From the NCBI GenBank assembly GCA_002315825.1, contig DCIC01000067.1, positions 836-28,149 on the forward strand: DNA of 27,314 nucleotides. The letters are read 5' to 3'. The translations under genes were made by a program, and so were the position numbers. The notes below the pieces were generated by a model that saw only the letters and a list, made by a program, of their open reading frames with translations, was not told where the DNA came from and searched no databases. Positions 16,454-25,100 of this stretch are shown piece by piece (position 1 is the first letter of the stretch; the number at the start of each line of letters is the position of its first letter). Source of the DNA: Bacteroidales bacterium UBA1736 (GTDB taxonomy: Bacteria; Bacteroidota; Bacteroidia; Bacteroidales; UBA932).

Positions 16454-16464
16454 ATTGTGTGTAT

Positions 16465-16872
16465 CTATTTTTTATTATCAGCCGCTCTCTTGTCTCGAGC
16501 CCTTTTCTCTCTGTCGGCGCCCGTCCTAAGATATTTTTTCCACTGCTCATCATTCAAGACCCTACGGAAGCCCTGATAGATACGCTCACCCCATTTGTCC
16601 TGAATGGAAGTATACAATCTTGAGTTCTCCACTTTCTTGTCCTGCATATCTCTGAGCTCCTGCTGCATACAAGTGTAGTCGTGAACCATTATGGAGTCCA
16701 GGTAGAACACCTGCCAGTCTTCAAGATCAAACTCATCTATCATAAGATCCAGACGCTTCTGAATATTATCATACAAAGCCTTCTCCCTTTCTTCAGGAGT
16801 CTTCTCTTGGGCAAAGAGAGGAGCGGCAGCCAGCAGGAGGGCAAAAACCGCAACCAAGCGAAGCATTTTCAT
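16465..16872 (-). CDS. Small secreted helical protein of unknown function
   Basis: 135 residues from the ATG at 16872. A signal peptide (MKMLRLVAVFALLLAAAPLFAQ) suggests periplasmic location. The mature part is almost wholly helical and highly charged (YDNIQKRLDLMIDEFDLEDW, then YQGFRRVLNDEQWKKYLR), ending in a Lys/Arg-rich tail (REKRARDKRAADNKK). The helix with LNDEQWKKYL resembles LTxxQ-containing periplasmic helical proteins, but I cannot assign it to Spy/CpxP or any named family. One unpaired Cys (68) remains in the mature protein. It is the first gene of a probable operon with pheS and perhaps the GntP permease. The ATG at 16872 was chosen because it starts the signal peptide; upstream in-frame codons lie in the promoter-leader region. 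Confidence 0.75.
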   Translation of the reverse strand: MKMLRLVAVFALLLAAAPLFAQEKTPEEREKALYDNIQKRLDLMIDEFDLEDWQVFYLDSIMVHDYTCMQQELRDMQDKKVENSRLYTSIQDKWGERIYQGFRRVLNDEQWKKYLRTGADREKRARDKRAADNKK

Positions 16873-16897
16873 ACAAATAAAAAAATATCTAACTTTG
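16867..16897 (+). promoter_or_regulatory. Probable promoter of the C69 dipeptidase gene
   Basis: TTTC (16867-16870), 19-bp spacer, TAACTTTG (16890-16897). The -7 box is exact and the -33 has one mismatch. The leader would be about 44 nt to the ATG at 16945. The -33 lies inside the first codons of the divergent gene. Confidence 0.6.
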
Positions 16898-16912
16898 ACT
16901 AAATACAAAAGA

Positions 16913-16944
16913 CAAAAATAATCAAATAAAGAGAAATCAGCAAA
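16913..16944 (-). promoter_or_regulatory. Promoter of the small protein-pheS operon
   Basis: On the minus strand TTTG (16941-16944), 20-bp spacer, TATTTTTG (16913-16920). It is a full consensus match. The -33 element directly abuts the dipeptidase ATG at 16945, so the two divergent promoters interleave. Confidence 0.7.
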
Positions 16945-18651
16945 ATGAAAAGAAAATCACCTCTCTACATTCTGATGACACTTGCAGTTCTGCTCAATGC
17001 CGGTCCAAGCACCGAAGCCTGCACAAATGTCATAATTTCAAAAGGAGCGAGCGTCGATGGCTCGTGTATGGTCTCATATGCAGCAGACTCACATATACTC
17101 TTCGGCTCACTCTACTTTCACAAAGCAGCAGACTGGAAGGCCGGTGATATGCTGAATATCATCGAATGGGACAGCTTCCGACCCACCGGCAGCATAGCAC
17201 AGGTTCCCCATACATTCCAGACCGTCGGCAATATGAACGAGCATCAGCTCGTAATCGCGGAAACCACCTGGGGCGGACGCGAAGAGCAGGTCAATGTAGA
17301 TGGCATTATGGACTATGGCTCCCTCATATATGTCACTCTTCAGAGAGCAAAAACCGCTCGCGAGGCTATTTCAATCATTGTTGATCTCGCAAACGAATAT
17401 GGATATCCCTCTGAAGGAGAGTCATTCTCCATCGCCGACACTCAGGAAGCTTGGGTAATGGACCTGGTAGGCAAGGGAAAGGAGAAAGGTATTGTGTGGG
17501 TGGCAAGAAGAATCCCTGACGGATATATTTGCGCTCACGCCAATCAGGCCCGCATCACAAGATTCCCCCTCGACGACCCCCAAAACTGCCTCTACGCACC
17601 CGATGTCATCAGTTTTGCCCGCAAAGCCGGATATTTCAAGGGCAAGGATAAGGATTTCTCTTTCAGAGATGCCTACAACCCTCTTGATTTCAGTGGCGCA
17701 AGAGGATGTGACGCTCGTGCTTGGAGCGCCTTCAATATTCTCTGCGACGGACAGTTTACATATATTGACGAGAATGGCAAGGAAGTGACAAAGAGCGCAA
17801 ACGAATGGGTGGAGTATGCAATGGGCCACGACCTGAAAGGCGAGATGCCCCTTTTCGTGAAGCCGTCCCGCAAATTAAGCGTGAAGGATATCGCAAACGT
17901 AATGAGGGATCACTACGAAGGAACTCCTATGGATATGACCACGGATATCGGTGCCGGCGGAAATGCTCTCCCTTATCGCTGGAGACCTATGAATTTCACT
18001 TCTGAAGGAAAAACCTATGTCAATGAGCGCGCCATTGCAACTCAGCAGACAGGATTCTGGTTTGTCAGCCAGTCAAGAGGGTATCTCCCCGATGAGGTCG
18101 GTGGGATCATCTGGTTCGGCACTGACGATGCCGCCACATCATATGTGACTCCTATCTACACAAATACGGCATACGTTCCCGAATGCTTCGAAGAGAAAAA
18201 CGGAGACCTTCTCCATTATTCACCCACCGCGTCTTTCTGGATCAACAACCGCATCGCCAATGCCTGCTACAAGATGTACAACCAGATGGCACCCTACGTC
18301 CGCGAGAGAATAGACGCCTTTGAGAATGCACAAATTTTCGGAGCGGTTCAGGCCAACGACAAGCTGGCAATGGAAGCCTATGACAAGGGAGATATCGAGA
18401 AAGTCAAGGAAATTGTAACCAATTATTCTGTGGAAACAGCCCAGAAGCAGTTCAATGATTGGGTCAAACTTGAACAGACTCTTCTAGTCAAGTTCATTGA
18501 CGGTAACGTCAAGGCTCAGGACAAATATGGCAATTTCACACATTCCAAATATAATCCGGGGACTCCCAGCGGCCTTTCTCAGCCGGGATATACCGACAAC
18601 TGGAAAAACGCAGTAGCACGGGAGCACGGAGAAATCCTCGAAGTCAAATAA
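16945..18651 (+). CDS. Secreted C69-family dipeptidase
   Basis: 568 residues. The signal segment ends before Cys26 (STEACTNVIISKGASVDGS), which becomes the N-terminal nucleophile of this Ntn-hydrolase family after processing. Further family motifs: NEHQLVIAETTWGGREE, MDYGSLIYVTLQRAKTAREA, GESFSIADTQEAWVMDLVGK, and IANVMRDHYEGTPMD. C69 enzymes cleave dipeptides, and secreted Bacteroidota forms probably help peptide scavenging in the periplasm or outside the cell. The length fits the longer secreted subgroup, with a helical C-terminal part (about 420-530). ACTN resembles a lipobox only weakly, and the same Cys is the expected catalytic residue, so lipidation is unlikely. It faces the small protein-pheS promoter across 72 bp and converges on the phosphatase gene. 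Confidence 0.92.
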   Translation: MKRKSPLYILMTLAVLLNAGPSTEACTNVIISKGASVDGSCMVSYAADSHILFGSLYFHKAADWKAGDMLNIIEWDSFRPTGSIAQVPHTFQTVGNMNEHQLVIAETTWGGREEQVNVDGIMDYGSLIYVTLQRAKTAREAISIIVDLANEYGYPSEGESFSIADTQEAWVMDLVGKGKEKGIVWVARRIPDGYICAHANQARITRFPLDDPQNCLYAPDVISFARKAGYFKGKDKDFSFRDAYNPLDFSGARGCDARAWSAFNILCDGQFTYIDENGKEVTKSANEWVEYAMGHDLKGEMPLFVKPSRKLSVKDIANVMRDHYEGTPMDMTTDIGAGGNALPYRWRPMNFTSEGKTYVNERAIATQQTGFWFVSQSRGYLPDEVGGIIWFGTDDAATSYVTPIYTNTAYVPECFEEKNGDLLHYSPTASFWINNRIANACYKMYNQMAPYVRERIDAFENAQIFGAVQANDKLAMEAYDKGDIEKVKEIVTNYSVETAQKQFNDWVKLEQTLLVKFIDGNVKAQDKYGNFTHSKYNPGTPSGLSQPGYTDNWKNAVAREHGEILEVK

Positions 18652-18812
18652 TACTCAACAGTACTGATAGACATTCGGCTGCTCCCCTTCAGGGACTCGT
18701 AGCCGCCCGCGGCTTCGTGGAAGGTGTCTGATATGAAAAATGGATCGTCTGAGCTTGCTCAGTAACGGTCCATTTGTAATATCAGACAGGATGGAGCGCG
18801 AAGCGCGTAAGG
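18652..18812. repeat. Structured palindromic intergenic element
   Basis: This 161-bp gap between two convergent genes is packed with inverted repeats. CCTTC (18686-18690) pairs with GAAGG (18720-18724) and encloses AGCCGC-CC-GCGGCT (18701-18714). Directly adjoining, TGTCTGATAT (18725-18734) pairs with ATATCAGACA (18779-18788), enclosing AAATGGA/TCCATTT (18738-18744 / 18769-18775) and TGAG-CTTG-CTCA (18750-18761). A third small palindrome GCGC-GAA-GCGC is at 18796-18806. No T run follows, so it is not a classical terminator on either strand. It may be a REP- or MITE-like repeat, or a bidirectional barrier to transcription. Confidence 0.6.
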
Positions 18813-20240
18813 CTATCTGTAACCTGCAATCTTGGCTATCATCTTGGGAACATCGGTATTGTCCTGACAATTCAAGAACTCAGACTGTCCGACACCTTTG
18901 ACATAAAGTCCGAGAGGAGAACCGGAATGAGAACCTGTACGGAAACTGATTCCTGACGCATTATTGAGATAATCAATAGCATCCGAAATAAGCTTGGTAT
19001 TAACCGCATAAAGGCTGACAACCTCCTCATTCTCGCCCTTTATAAACATCCTCTCATAAGAAGCCTTGAAAGAATCCTCCGCCGCCTGATCCACCTTTAC
19101 AGTCCTCCAAAGGCCAAGCTCAGTTGAAAGGAACTCCTTAACTTCCTCCCAGGACAGCACCTTTGCAGCCCCATTACCGGAAGGGTCAGTGTACAGCTCG
19201 CGGAATTTGGCGGTAAGGGTATTCTCAGAATACCTCTGACAAGCAAGATATGCAATATTGCTACCTGAAATATACATACCTCCCGTCTCGTGGTCGGCTG
19301 TGACTACTATCAGTGTCTCGTCCGGATGCTGGTCATAAAACGCAAGAGCGATATCCACGTTTCTAGCCATATCATTAATTTCAGCAAAATCACCTGCTCC
19401 GTCATTGTTGTGCCCGAAATGGTCGATGCTTCCTCCCTCAATCATAAAGAAAAAGCCCTTCTCGGCATATTTCGCATAGAGATAATCAACACCCGCCTGC
19501 ACAAAATCAGAAAGCTGGGTATCCCCATTCTTCCTGTCCAATGCATAAGGAAGATCATCCTCTGAATCAGGGTTGGCATTGAGGCAGACCACCCTACCCT
19601 CGTGAGAAGCTATGCTTTTCAGTTCCGCACCGCGAAGGACGGCTCTCCCTGCCTTGCGCTGGAGCTCTTCAAGATACTCAGAATTGTGACCTGTCTTTTT
19701 CTCCTGATTAAGGAATCTGCATCCAGCCGCAAAATCAAGAGGTGACACTGCCAATTGCTCGGCAATCTCCTCATAATTATTCCTGCTCAGAGAATGAGAA
19801 TAAAATGCGGCGGGAGTTGCGTGGTTGACACCTACACTGGTAGCCACTCCCGTTCCGAATCCAGCCTCCTTGGCCCACTCGGCAACAGAAGAGACGGGAT
19901 TGTTATCCTTGTCAACTCCCATACTGCTGTTGTTGGTCTTGTTTCCTGTGGAAAGTGCAGTTCCTGCAGCAGCAGAGTCCGTCACTTTGGAATTGGCCGA
20001 AAATGTGGTGATTATGGTCCTCACCGGGAAATGGAAGAAATTGACCTGCTCAGGCTGGTACCCAGTCGCTGCATTGTAAAGCTCTGTCCCGAAAACGTGA
20101 TTGATGCCCATTCCATCACCAATGAAGTAGAACACATACTTTGGCTTCTGTACCGGCTCAGTTTTCTTCTTAGCCTCGCAAGGAACTACAAGAGTCACCA
20201 GAAGCGCTGCAGATACAATTGCAATTATTACTTTTTTCAT
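18813..20240 (-). CDS. PhoA-type alkaline phosphatase
   Basis: 475 residues with a signal peptide (MKKVIIAIVSAALLVTLVVPCEA); Cys21 could instead suggest a lipoprotein, but the -3 to +1 residues VVPC fit poorly. It has the full two-metal alkaline phosphatase set: IGDGMG (40-45, metal Asp42), nucleophile Ser89 in KVTDSAAAGTALSTG, the NHATPAAFYSHS region, IEGGSIDHFGHNND, VTADHETGG, and the C-terminal HSGSPLGLY. The enzyme removes phosphate from organic monoesters in the periplasm or at the cell surface. It lies 19 nt downstream of the ThiL-like gene on the same strand with no terminator between, so the two are likely co-transcribed. I saw no Pho-box-like direct repeats upstream. The palindromic element lies beyond its stop. 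Confidence 0.93.
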   Translation of the reverse strand: MKKVIIAIVSAALLVTLVVPCEAKKKTEPVQKPKYVFYFIGDGMGINHVFGTELYNAATGYQPEQVNFFHFPVRTIITTFSANSKVTDSAAAGTALSTGNKTNNSSMGVDKDNNPVSSVAEWAKEAGFGTGVATSVGVNHATPAAFYSHSLSRNNYEEIAEQLAVSPLDFAAGCRFLNQEKKTGHNSEYLEELQRKAGRAVLRGAELKSIASHEGRVVCLNANPDSEDDLPYALDRKNGDTQLSDFVQAGVDYLYAKYAEKGFFFMIEGGSIDHFGHNNDGAGDFAEINDMARNVDIALAFYDQHPDETLIVVTADHETGGMYISGSNIAYLACQRYSENTLTAKFRELYTDPSGNGAAKVLSWEEVKEFLSTELGLWRTVKVDQAAEDSFKASYERMFIKGENEEVVSLYAVNTKLISDAIDYLNNASGISFRTGSHSGSPLGLYVKGVGQSEFLNCQDNTDVPKMIAKIAGYR

Positions 20241-20259
20241 ATCTCTTAATTTTTTGATT

Positions 20260-21258
20260 TTATTCTTCGTTCCAGCCCTGAGCCTTTACTGGCATCTCAA
20301 GCCCTTCCGGCGTAACCAATACAGCTCCCGCTTCAGGAAGAGCAAGGTGTCCGATTATGTCAAAGGTCTGAAAATCCTTTCTGAATTTGTCCAGCGACAG
20401 GATAGGGATTGTAAACAAAAATCTGTAATCATCGCCCCCATTCATAGCGGCAGATATCGGATCTATATTCAATTCCTTTCCCAAAGCGAAACTGTTTCCC
20501 TCGAAAGGTATTTTGTCAGCGTAAACCTTTGCTCCAAGTCCGGTGTCCCTGACAAGGCTTTTCAAGACATCTGCAAGCCCACTGCGGACAAAATATCCAG
20601 TTGAAGGATAAATCTGCTCCTCTTCAAGCGAAGCCACTGCATTGCTCTCCAGTTCCGGCCTGAGATAAGCGGCCACAAGCATCTTATATTTCTCAATGTT
20701 CTCTTTTGCACTCGCAAAATCTGACTTGCCTCTTTCAAGAATCTGCATTCCGAGATATGCCGCGCCCAGACTTCCGGACACACAGATAAGATCCTTCGTC
20801 TTGGGGGCAGGGAGGCGCTTGCTTGTAAGCATTGATACTTCTCCGACGGCATTGACGGCTATGGCAAGCCCATTGCGTGAAGGCTGCAAATCAAGGGACA
20901 ACTTCTTATACCCGAACTCCTTGGCTGCAGCAACAACTCCGGACCACAATTCGGCAATCTGATCGAAATCCAATTTTGCAGACACTCCCAGTCTGACAGA
21001 AAGCGAGCGAGGATGAGCCATACCTGCGAGCAGGTCCCCGCTCACAGCAACGACACTCTTATAGCCCAAATGCTTCAAAGGGAAATAAACCAAGTCAAAA
21101 TCAACCCCTTCAAGAAAGAGTGCGGATGCAGAACGCGTCACTCCACCCTTAGCCAACATTTCAAAAGAACTTGCCTCAAAGGGCTTGAAACCGGTCCCAT
21201 CGAAGAGTCTTTTCAAAGCCTCAATCTTTCCTATATCTGCAAATCTGGTTTCTGACAT
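20260..21258 (-). CDS. ThiL-like protein with degenerate active site
   Basis: 332 residues, the normal length for Bacteroidota thiamine-monophosphate kinase, which uses ATP to make thiamine diphosphate. The overall match is clear: FADIGKIEALKRLF at the N-terminus, LEGVDFDLVYFPLKHLGYKS (49-68), LICVSGSLGAAYLGMQILER (157-176), NGGDDYRFLFTIP (273-285), and the VKAQGWN C-terminus (324-330). But family metal/nucleotide motifs are changed: the early GDDAA motif is absent, TD before the LEGVHF stretch is SA (44-46 SAL), GGDT is LDLQ (122-125), SGDLGAAY is SGSLGAAY (161-168), and DISDGL is FVRSGL (223-228). It may be inactive as a kinase or have taken on a different role. The ATG at 21258 fits the -7 box at 21282. 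Confidence 0.78.
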   Translation of the reverse strand: MSETRFADIGKIEALKRLFDGTGFKPFEASSFEMLAKGGVTRSASALFLEGVDFDLVYFPLKHLGYKSVVAVSGDLLAGMAHPRSLSVRLGVSAKLDFDQIAELWSGVVAAAKEFGYKKLSLDLQPSRNGLAIAVNAVGEVSMLTSKRLPAPKTKDLICVSGSLGAAYLGMQILERGKSDFASAKENIEKYKMLVAAYLRPELESNAVASLEEEQIYPSTGYFVRSGLADVLKSLVRDTGLGAKVYADKIPFEGNSFALGKELNIDPISAAMNGGDDYRFLFTIPILSLDKFRKDFQTFDIIGHLALPEAGAVLVTPEGLEMPVKAQGWNEE

Positions 21259-21281
21259 TGTATTTTAGTTTTGAGCAAGGT

Positions 21282-21289
21282 CAAATTTA
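21282..21289 (-). promoter_or_regulatory. -7 box of the ThiL-like / phosphatase operon
   Basis: On the minus strand this reads TAAATTTG, an exact TAnnTTTG box about 23 bp before the ATG at 21258. No -33 TTTG is seen at the usual spacing. It is the mirror of the box at 21302-21309. Confidence 0.55.
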
Positions 21290-21301
21290 GTAAAATATTT
21301 C

Positions 21302-21309
21302 TAAATTTG
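21302..21309 (+). promoter_or_regulatory. -7 box of the EEP-family gene
   Basis: TAAATTTG, an exact TAnnTTTG box, 28 bp upstream of the ATG at 21338. Only 12 bp separate it from the identical box on the other strand, so the two promoters share the region where their -33 contacts would lie. Confidence 0.55.
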
Positions 21310-21337
21310 AGGTTTAGAATCATTTATCATACCGCAT

Positions 21338-22171
21338 ATGAAAAAAATAACACTTATTTTTCTTGCAATAATGGCATTGCTACCATCCAAAACAAACGCA
21401 AAGGAACCCGCCAAGATCACAGTTATTTCATATAATATCCGTATGGGAGCTGCTGACGACGGCACAAATTCTTGGAAATACAGATACCCGGCTTCAGCAT
21501 TGATGATTGACGACCAGAAGCCTGATATCTTCGGCCTTCAGGAAGCTTATGATTATCAGGTACAGTACCTCGCTGAAACCTGTGTCGATTATAAATGTGT
21601 AGGAGTCGGCCGTGAGGACGGAAAGCACAAAGGAGAGCATATGTCTATCTTCTACAACAAAAAGACAATCGCTCTTCTCAAATGGGGTACATACTGGCTG
21701 TCAGATACTCCTGACAAGCCCTCTATGGGTTGGGACGCAGCTTGTATGAGGACGGCCACCTGGGCTCTTTTGAAAGATAAGCGCAGCGGGAAAAAGTTTT
21801 ATTATGTAAACACCCATCTCGACCACGTAGGTGTTGAGGCCAGAAAAAATGGTCTTGCTCTCATAATGGACAATGTCGCTAAGATGAATCCCGACAATCT
21901 CCCTATGATCATTACCGGAGACTTCAATATGACAATAGACCATCCATCTATGTCCGGAATCAAGGAGAGAATGAAATATACTCGCGAAGTTGCAGCCAAG
22001 ACCGATGACCACTTCACATTCAACGGATGGGGAAAATCCTCTATGCTGATTGACTATATCTGGTTTTCAGGATTCAACAGCTGTCCCGAGTATGAGACCA
22101 TCACAAAGCCTTATTTCGACAGGACCTATATTTCTGACCACTACCCCATCAGAGCCGTCCTGGCGTTCTAA
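21338..22171 (+). CDS. Secreted endonuclease/exonuclease/phosphatase-family enzyme
   Basis: 277 residues with signal peptide MKKITLIFLAIMALLPSKTNA. It shows all EEP-fold hallmarks: SYNIRMG (31-37), the Mg-binding Glu69 in FGLQEA, the catalytic pair NTHLDHVG (158-165), GDFNM (194-198) and the C-terminal SDHYPI (266-271). Members of this secreted Bacteroidota group cleave phosphodiesters; substrates in the superfamily include DNA, sphingomyelin and inositol phosphates, and the choice here is not readable. Together with the neighbouring alkaline phosphatase on the other strand it suggests phosphate-ester scavenging. It starts just downstream of a divergent promoter pair and ends overlapping the dnaE stop by 4 nt. 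Confidence 0.9.
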   Translation: MKKITLIFLAIMALLPSKTNAKEPAKITVISYNIRMGAADDGTNSWKYRYPASALMIDDQKPDIFGLQEAYDYQVQYLAETCVDYKCVGVGREDGKHKGEHMSIFYNKKTIALLKWGTYWLSDTPDKPSMGWDAACMRTATWALLKDKRSGKKFYYVNTHLDHVGVEARKNGLALIMDNVAKMNPDNLPMIITGDFNMTIDHPSMSGIKERMKYTREVAAKTDDHFTFNGWGKSSMLIDYIWFSGFNSCPEYETITKPYFDRTYISDHYPIRAVLAF

Positions 22172-25100
22172 AGAGCATTCTTGACGACAGACCAGGCCAC
22201 GCCCATATTCTGAAGATCATTTACGAATTCGGATGACACGGCTACCTGAAAGGTCTTGGAATAGAACTCTATATTATACTTCGTTTTCGGATCGTACAAG
22301 TACATCGAAAGCGGAGTTTTTCCTTTATTCCCCTTGAGCAAGGTGATAAGCCTCCGTCTGAAATCCTCGCTGAGCTGGCCGGTATTGAGATTAAGAGAAA
22401 AGCCCTTCAAATACTCATCTGCAACATTGCCCAGCAACATCACCTTCTTTATCTTGAAGCCGTAAGGAACGGCCTTTTTCTCTCCTTTCTCATCCTGCTT
22501 CACGAAATATCTCTCGGCAATCTCAGCCTGAATGAACAATTGGGTATGCAATTGCATAAAAGGCATAAAATTCTGATAGTCCTTCCCGAATAATGCCAGC
22601 TCGTAGGAACCGCCATAATCCTCAATTACAACCCTGGCTCCGGGAGTCCCGGTCTTGGTTGTAATTTGTTTCACGGAGATTACGATTCCGGCAACAGCAA
22701 TCTTTGTGGGGGTCTTTGCCTTCTCGGCAGCTTCAATCTCACCGGGTAGATTGGCCAGCTCAGTCGTAGTGAAAGTCTGGATCTCAAAAGCGCATCTGTC
22801 CAAAGGATGAGATGAGATATACATACCCACAAGCTCCTTCTCCTTCTGAAGCAGCTCCAAAGGATCTTCCTCCCTGATACTTTCCGGCATCTGAGGACAT
22901 TCTATCTTCATCTCGACGGCGTCCCCGAAAAGCGACACCGTCTGATCCTCTTTGTCCCTTCGGTACATATCAGCATACTTCACCAACTCATCAATAAACA
23001 ATTCACCATTTTGACAAGGGGTGAAGAACTGAGTCCTCTTATAACCAAACGAATCAAAGGCTCCTGCATTTACCAATGTCTCCAAAGCCTTCCTGTTGAC
23101 CAGCCCGGACATCCTCTCCATAAAATTGGCAACACTCTCGAAAGGACCGCTTTTTTCCCTTTCTTTGATTATAGCATCCACAATATTGGATCCGAAGCCC
23201 TTCATACCCCCGAGGCCGAAACGGATGTTGCCATCTTTATTTACGGTAAAAGCGGCATCCGACTCATTGACATCGGGGCTGAGCACCTTGATTTTGTGAT
23301 ACTTGCAGTCCGCCATAATCTTCTTGATCTCCTCCATATTCGAAAGATTGCAGCTCAGATTGGCGGCAAGGAATTCTGCAGTATAGTGACATTTGAGCCA
23401 TCCCGTCTGATAACTTACCCAAGCATAGCAAGTGGCGTGAGACTTATTGAAGGCATATTGAGCAAACTTCTCCCAGTCTTTCCATATCTTGTCAAGAGTC
23501 TTTTCCGGATGGCCGTTTGCAAGTCCGCCGGTCATAAACTTGTCTTTCAGGGAATTCAGGATGTCTATCTGCTTCTTTCCCATCGCCTTCCTGAGCTTGT
23601 CGGCTTCTCCCTTGGTAAATCCTGCCAGCTTCTGGCTCAATAGCATCACCTGCTCCTGATAAACGGTCACACCATATGTATCCTTAAGGTACTCCTCCAT
23701 CTCAGGAAGATCGTACTCAATAGGCTTGTTTCCCAGCTTCCTGTCCACAAAATCCGGAATATAATCCATAGGACCGGGCCGGTACAAGGCATTCATCGCA
23801 ATAAGGTCCTCGAATCTCTGAGGGTGAAGTTTCGTAAGCCAGGTCTTCATTCCTTCAGACTCAAACTGGAACACTACAGTCGTATCACCCCTTCCGTACA
23901 TCTCATAAGTGGCCTGGTCATCGATAGGAATAGCTTCAATATCGATGTCCTTGCCACAGGACTCTTTGATATTGTCAAGGGTAGCGTGAATTATGGACAA
24001 GGTGTTTAGCCCCAGAAAATCCATTTTCAACATTCCCACATCCTCGATATAGTGACCGTCATACTGGGATGTCCAGACATCAAGTCCGGTTTCCTTATCC
24101 TTTGACAGGCAGATAGGGATATAGTCGGTCAGATTGCCTCTTCCGATAATAGTGGCACAAGCGTGCTGCCCCACTTGACGGATACTGCCTTCCAGCTGAC
24201 GGGCATAGCCCAATACCTCTTTATTGATGGAAGGTCCGTTTTCCAACTCCTGGACAAACTCAGGGACCAGTTTATAGCAATTCTTCAGATTGATTTTGAC
24301 ATCAGTATCCTCCATTCCCTTCTGGAAGGACTTCATCTCTCCGTCCACCTCTTGTTCAAAAGCCTTGAAACCGGGTTTCAACTGATCCAGCTTGGGATTG
24401 AACGGATATGTCTTTTCCTGTTTCTCGCTAAGACGGTCGGGCACCATCTTGGACAGACGGTTCGACTCATCGATAGAAACCTGGCTTATGCGCGCGACAT
24501 CCTTAATGGCACTTTTCGCAGCCATCGTACCGAATGTGATCACACGGGAAACGTGGTCAGAGCCATATTTCTTCTCTACATATTCGTGAGCCACGGTGAG
24601 ATTCTCAAAATCCACATCAATATCAGGCATACTGATACGGTCAGGATTGAGGAAACGCTCAAACAGCAACTGATATTTGATAGGATCAAGATTTGTAATC
24701 CCAAGGCAATAAGCCACAACAGACCCAGCAGCGGATCCACGTCCGGGGCCGACAAGATAACCCATATTACGGGAGGCCGCAATATAGTCCTGCACTATCA
24801 GGAAATAATCCGGAAATCCCATACGGCATATAGTCTTCAACTCAAAAACTATTCTCTCATTCTGCTCAGCAGTGAGAGTCTCTCCGTAGCGCTTGTGAGC
24901 CCCTTGATAAGTCAAATATGAAAGATATGCCACCGAATGGGTGAATTCAACCCCTCTGTCATTGCCGGCCTTGTCACAACGTCCCTCATCAATTATCTCC
25001 TTATATTGCTCCAGATAGTAATCAATTTTCTCAAGGAAAGATGCATCCAACTCAAACTTCGGAAGGACAGGAGGGATATCAATACTGTATTGCTCCACCT

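Noticed and set aside
18655..18870. 71-codon open frame on the minus strand across the palindromic element
   Set aside because: It overlaps the end of the alkaline phosphatase in another frame and is explained by the inverted repeats.
21259..21337. Possible TPP riboswitch upstream of the ThiL-like gene
   Set aside because: The predicted leader is only about 20 nt and I see no THI-box-like conserved segments.
24163..24921. 252-codon open frame on the plus strand inside dnaE
   Set aside because: It is antisense to conserved DnaE polymerase motifs, with no promoter box or family similarity.
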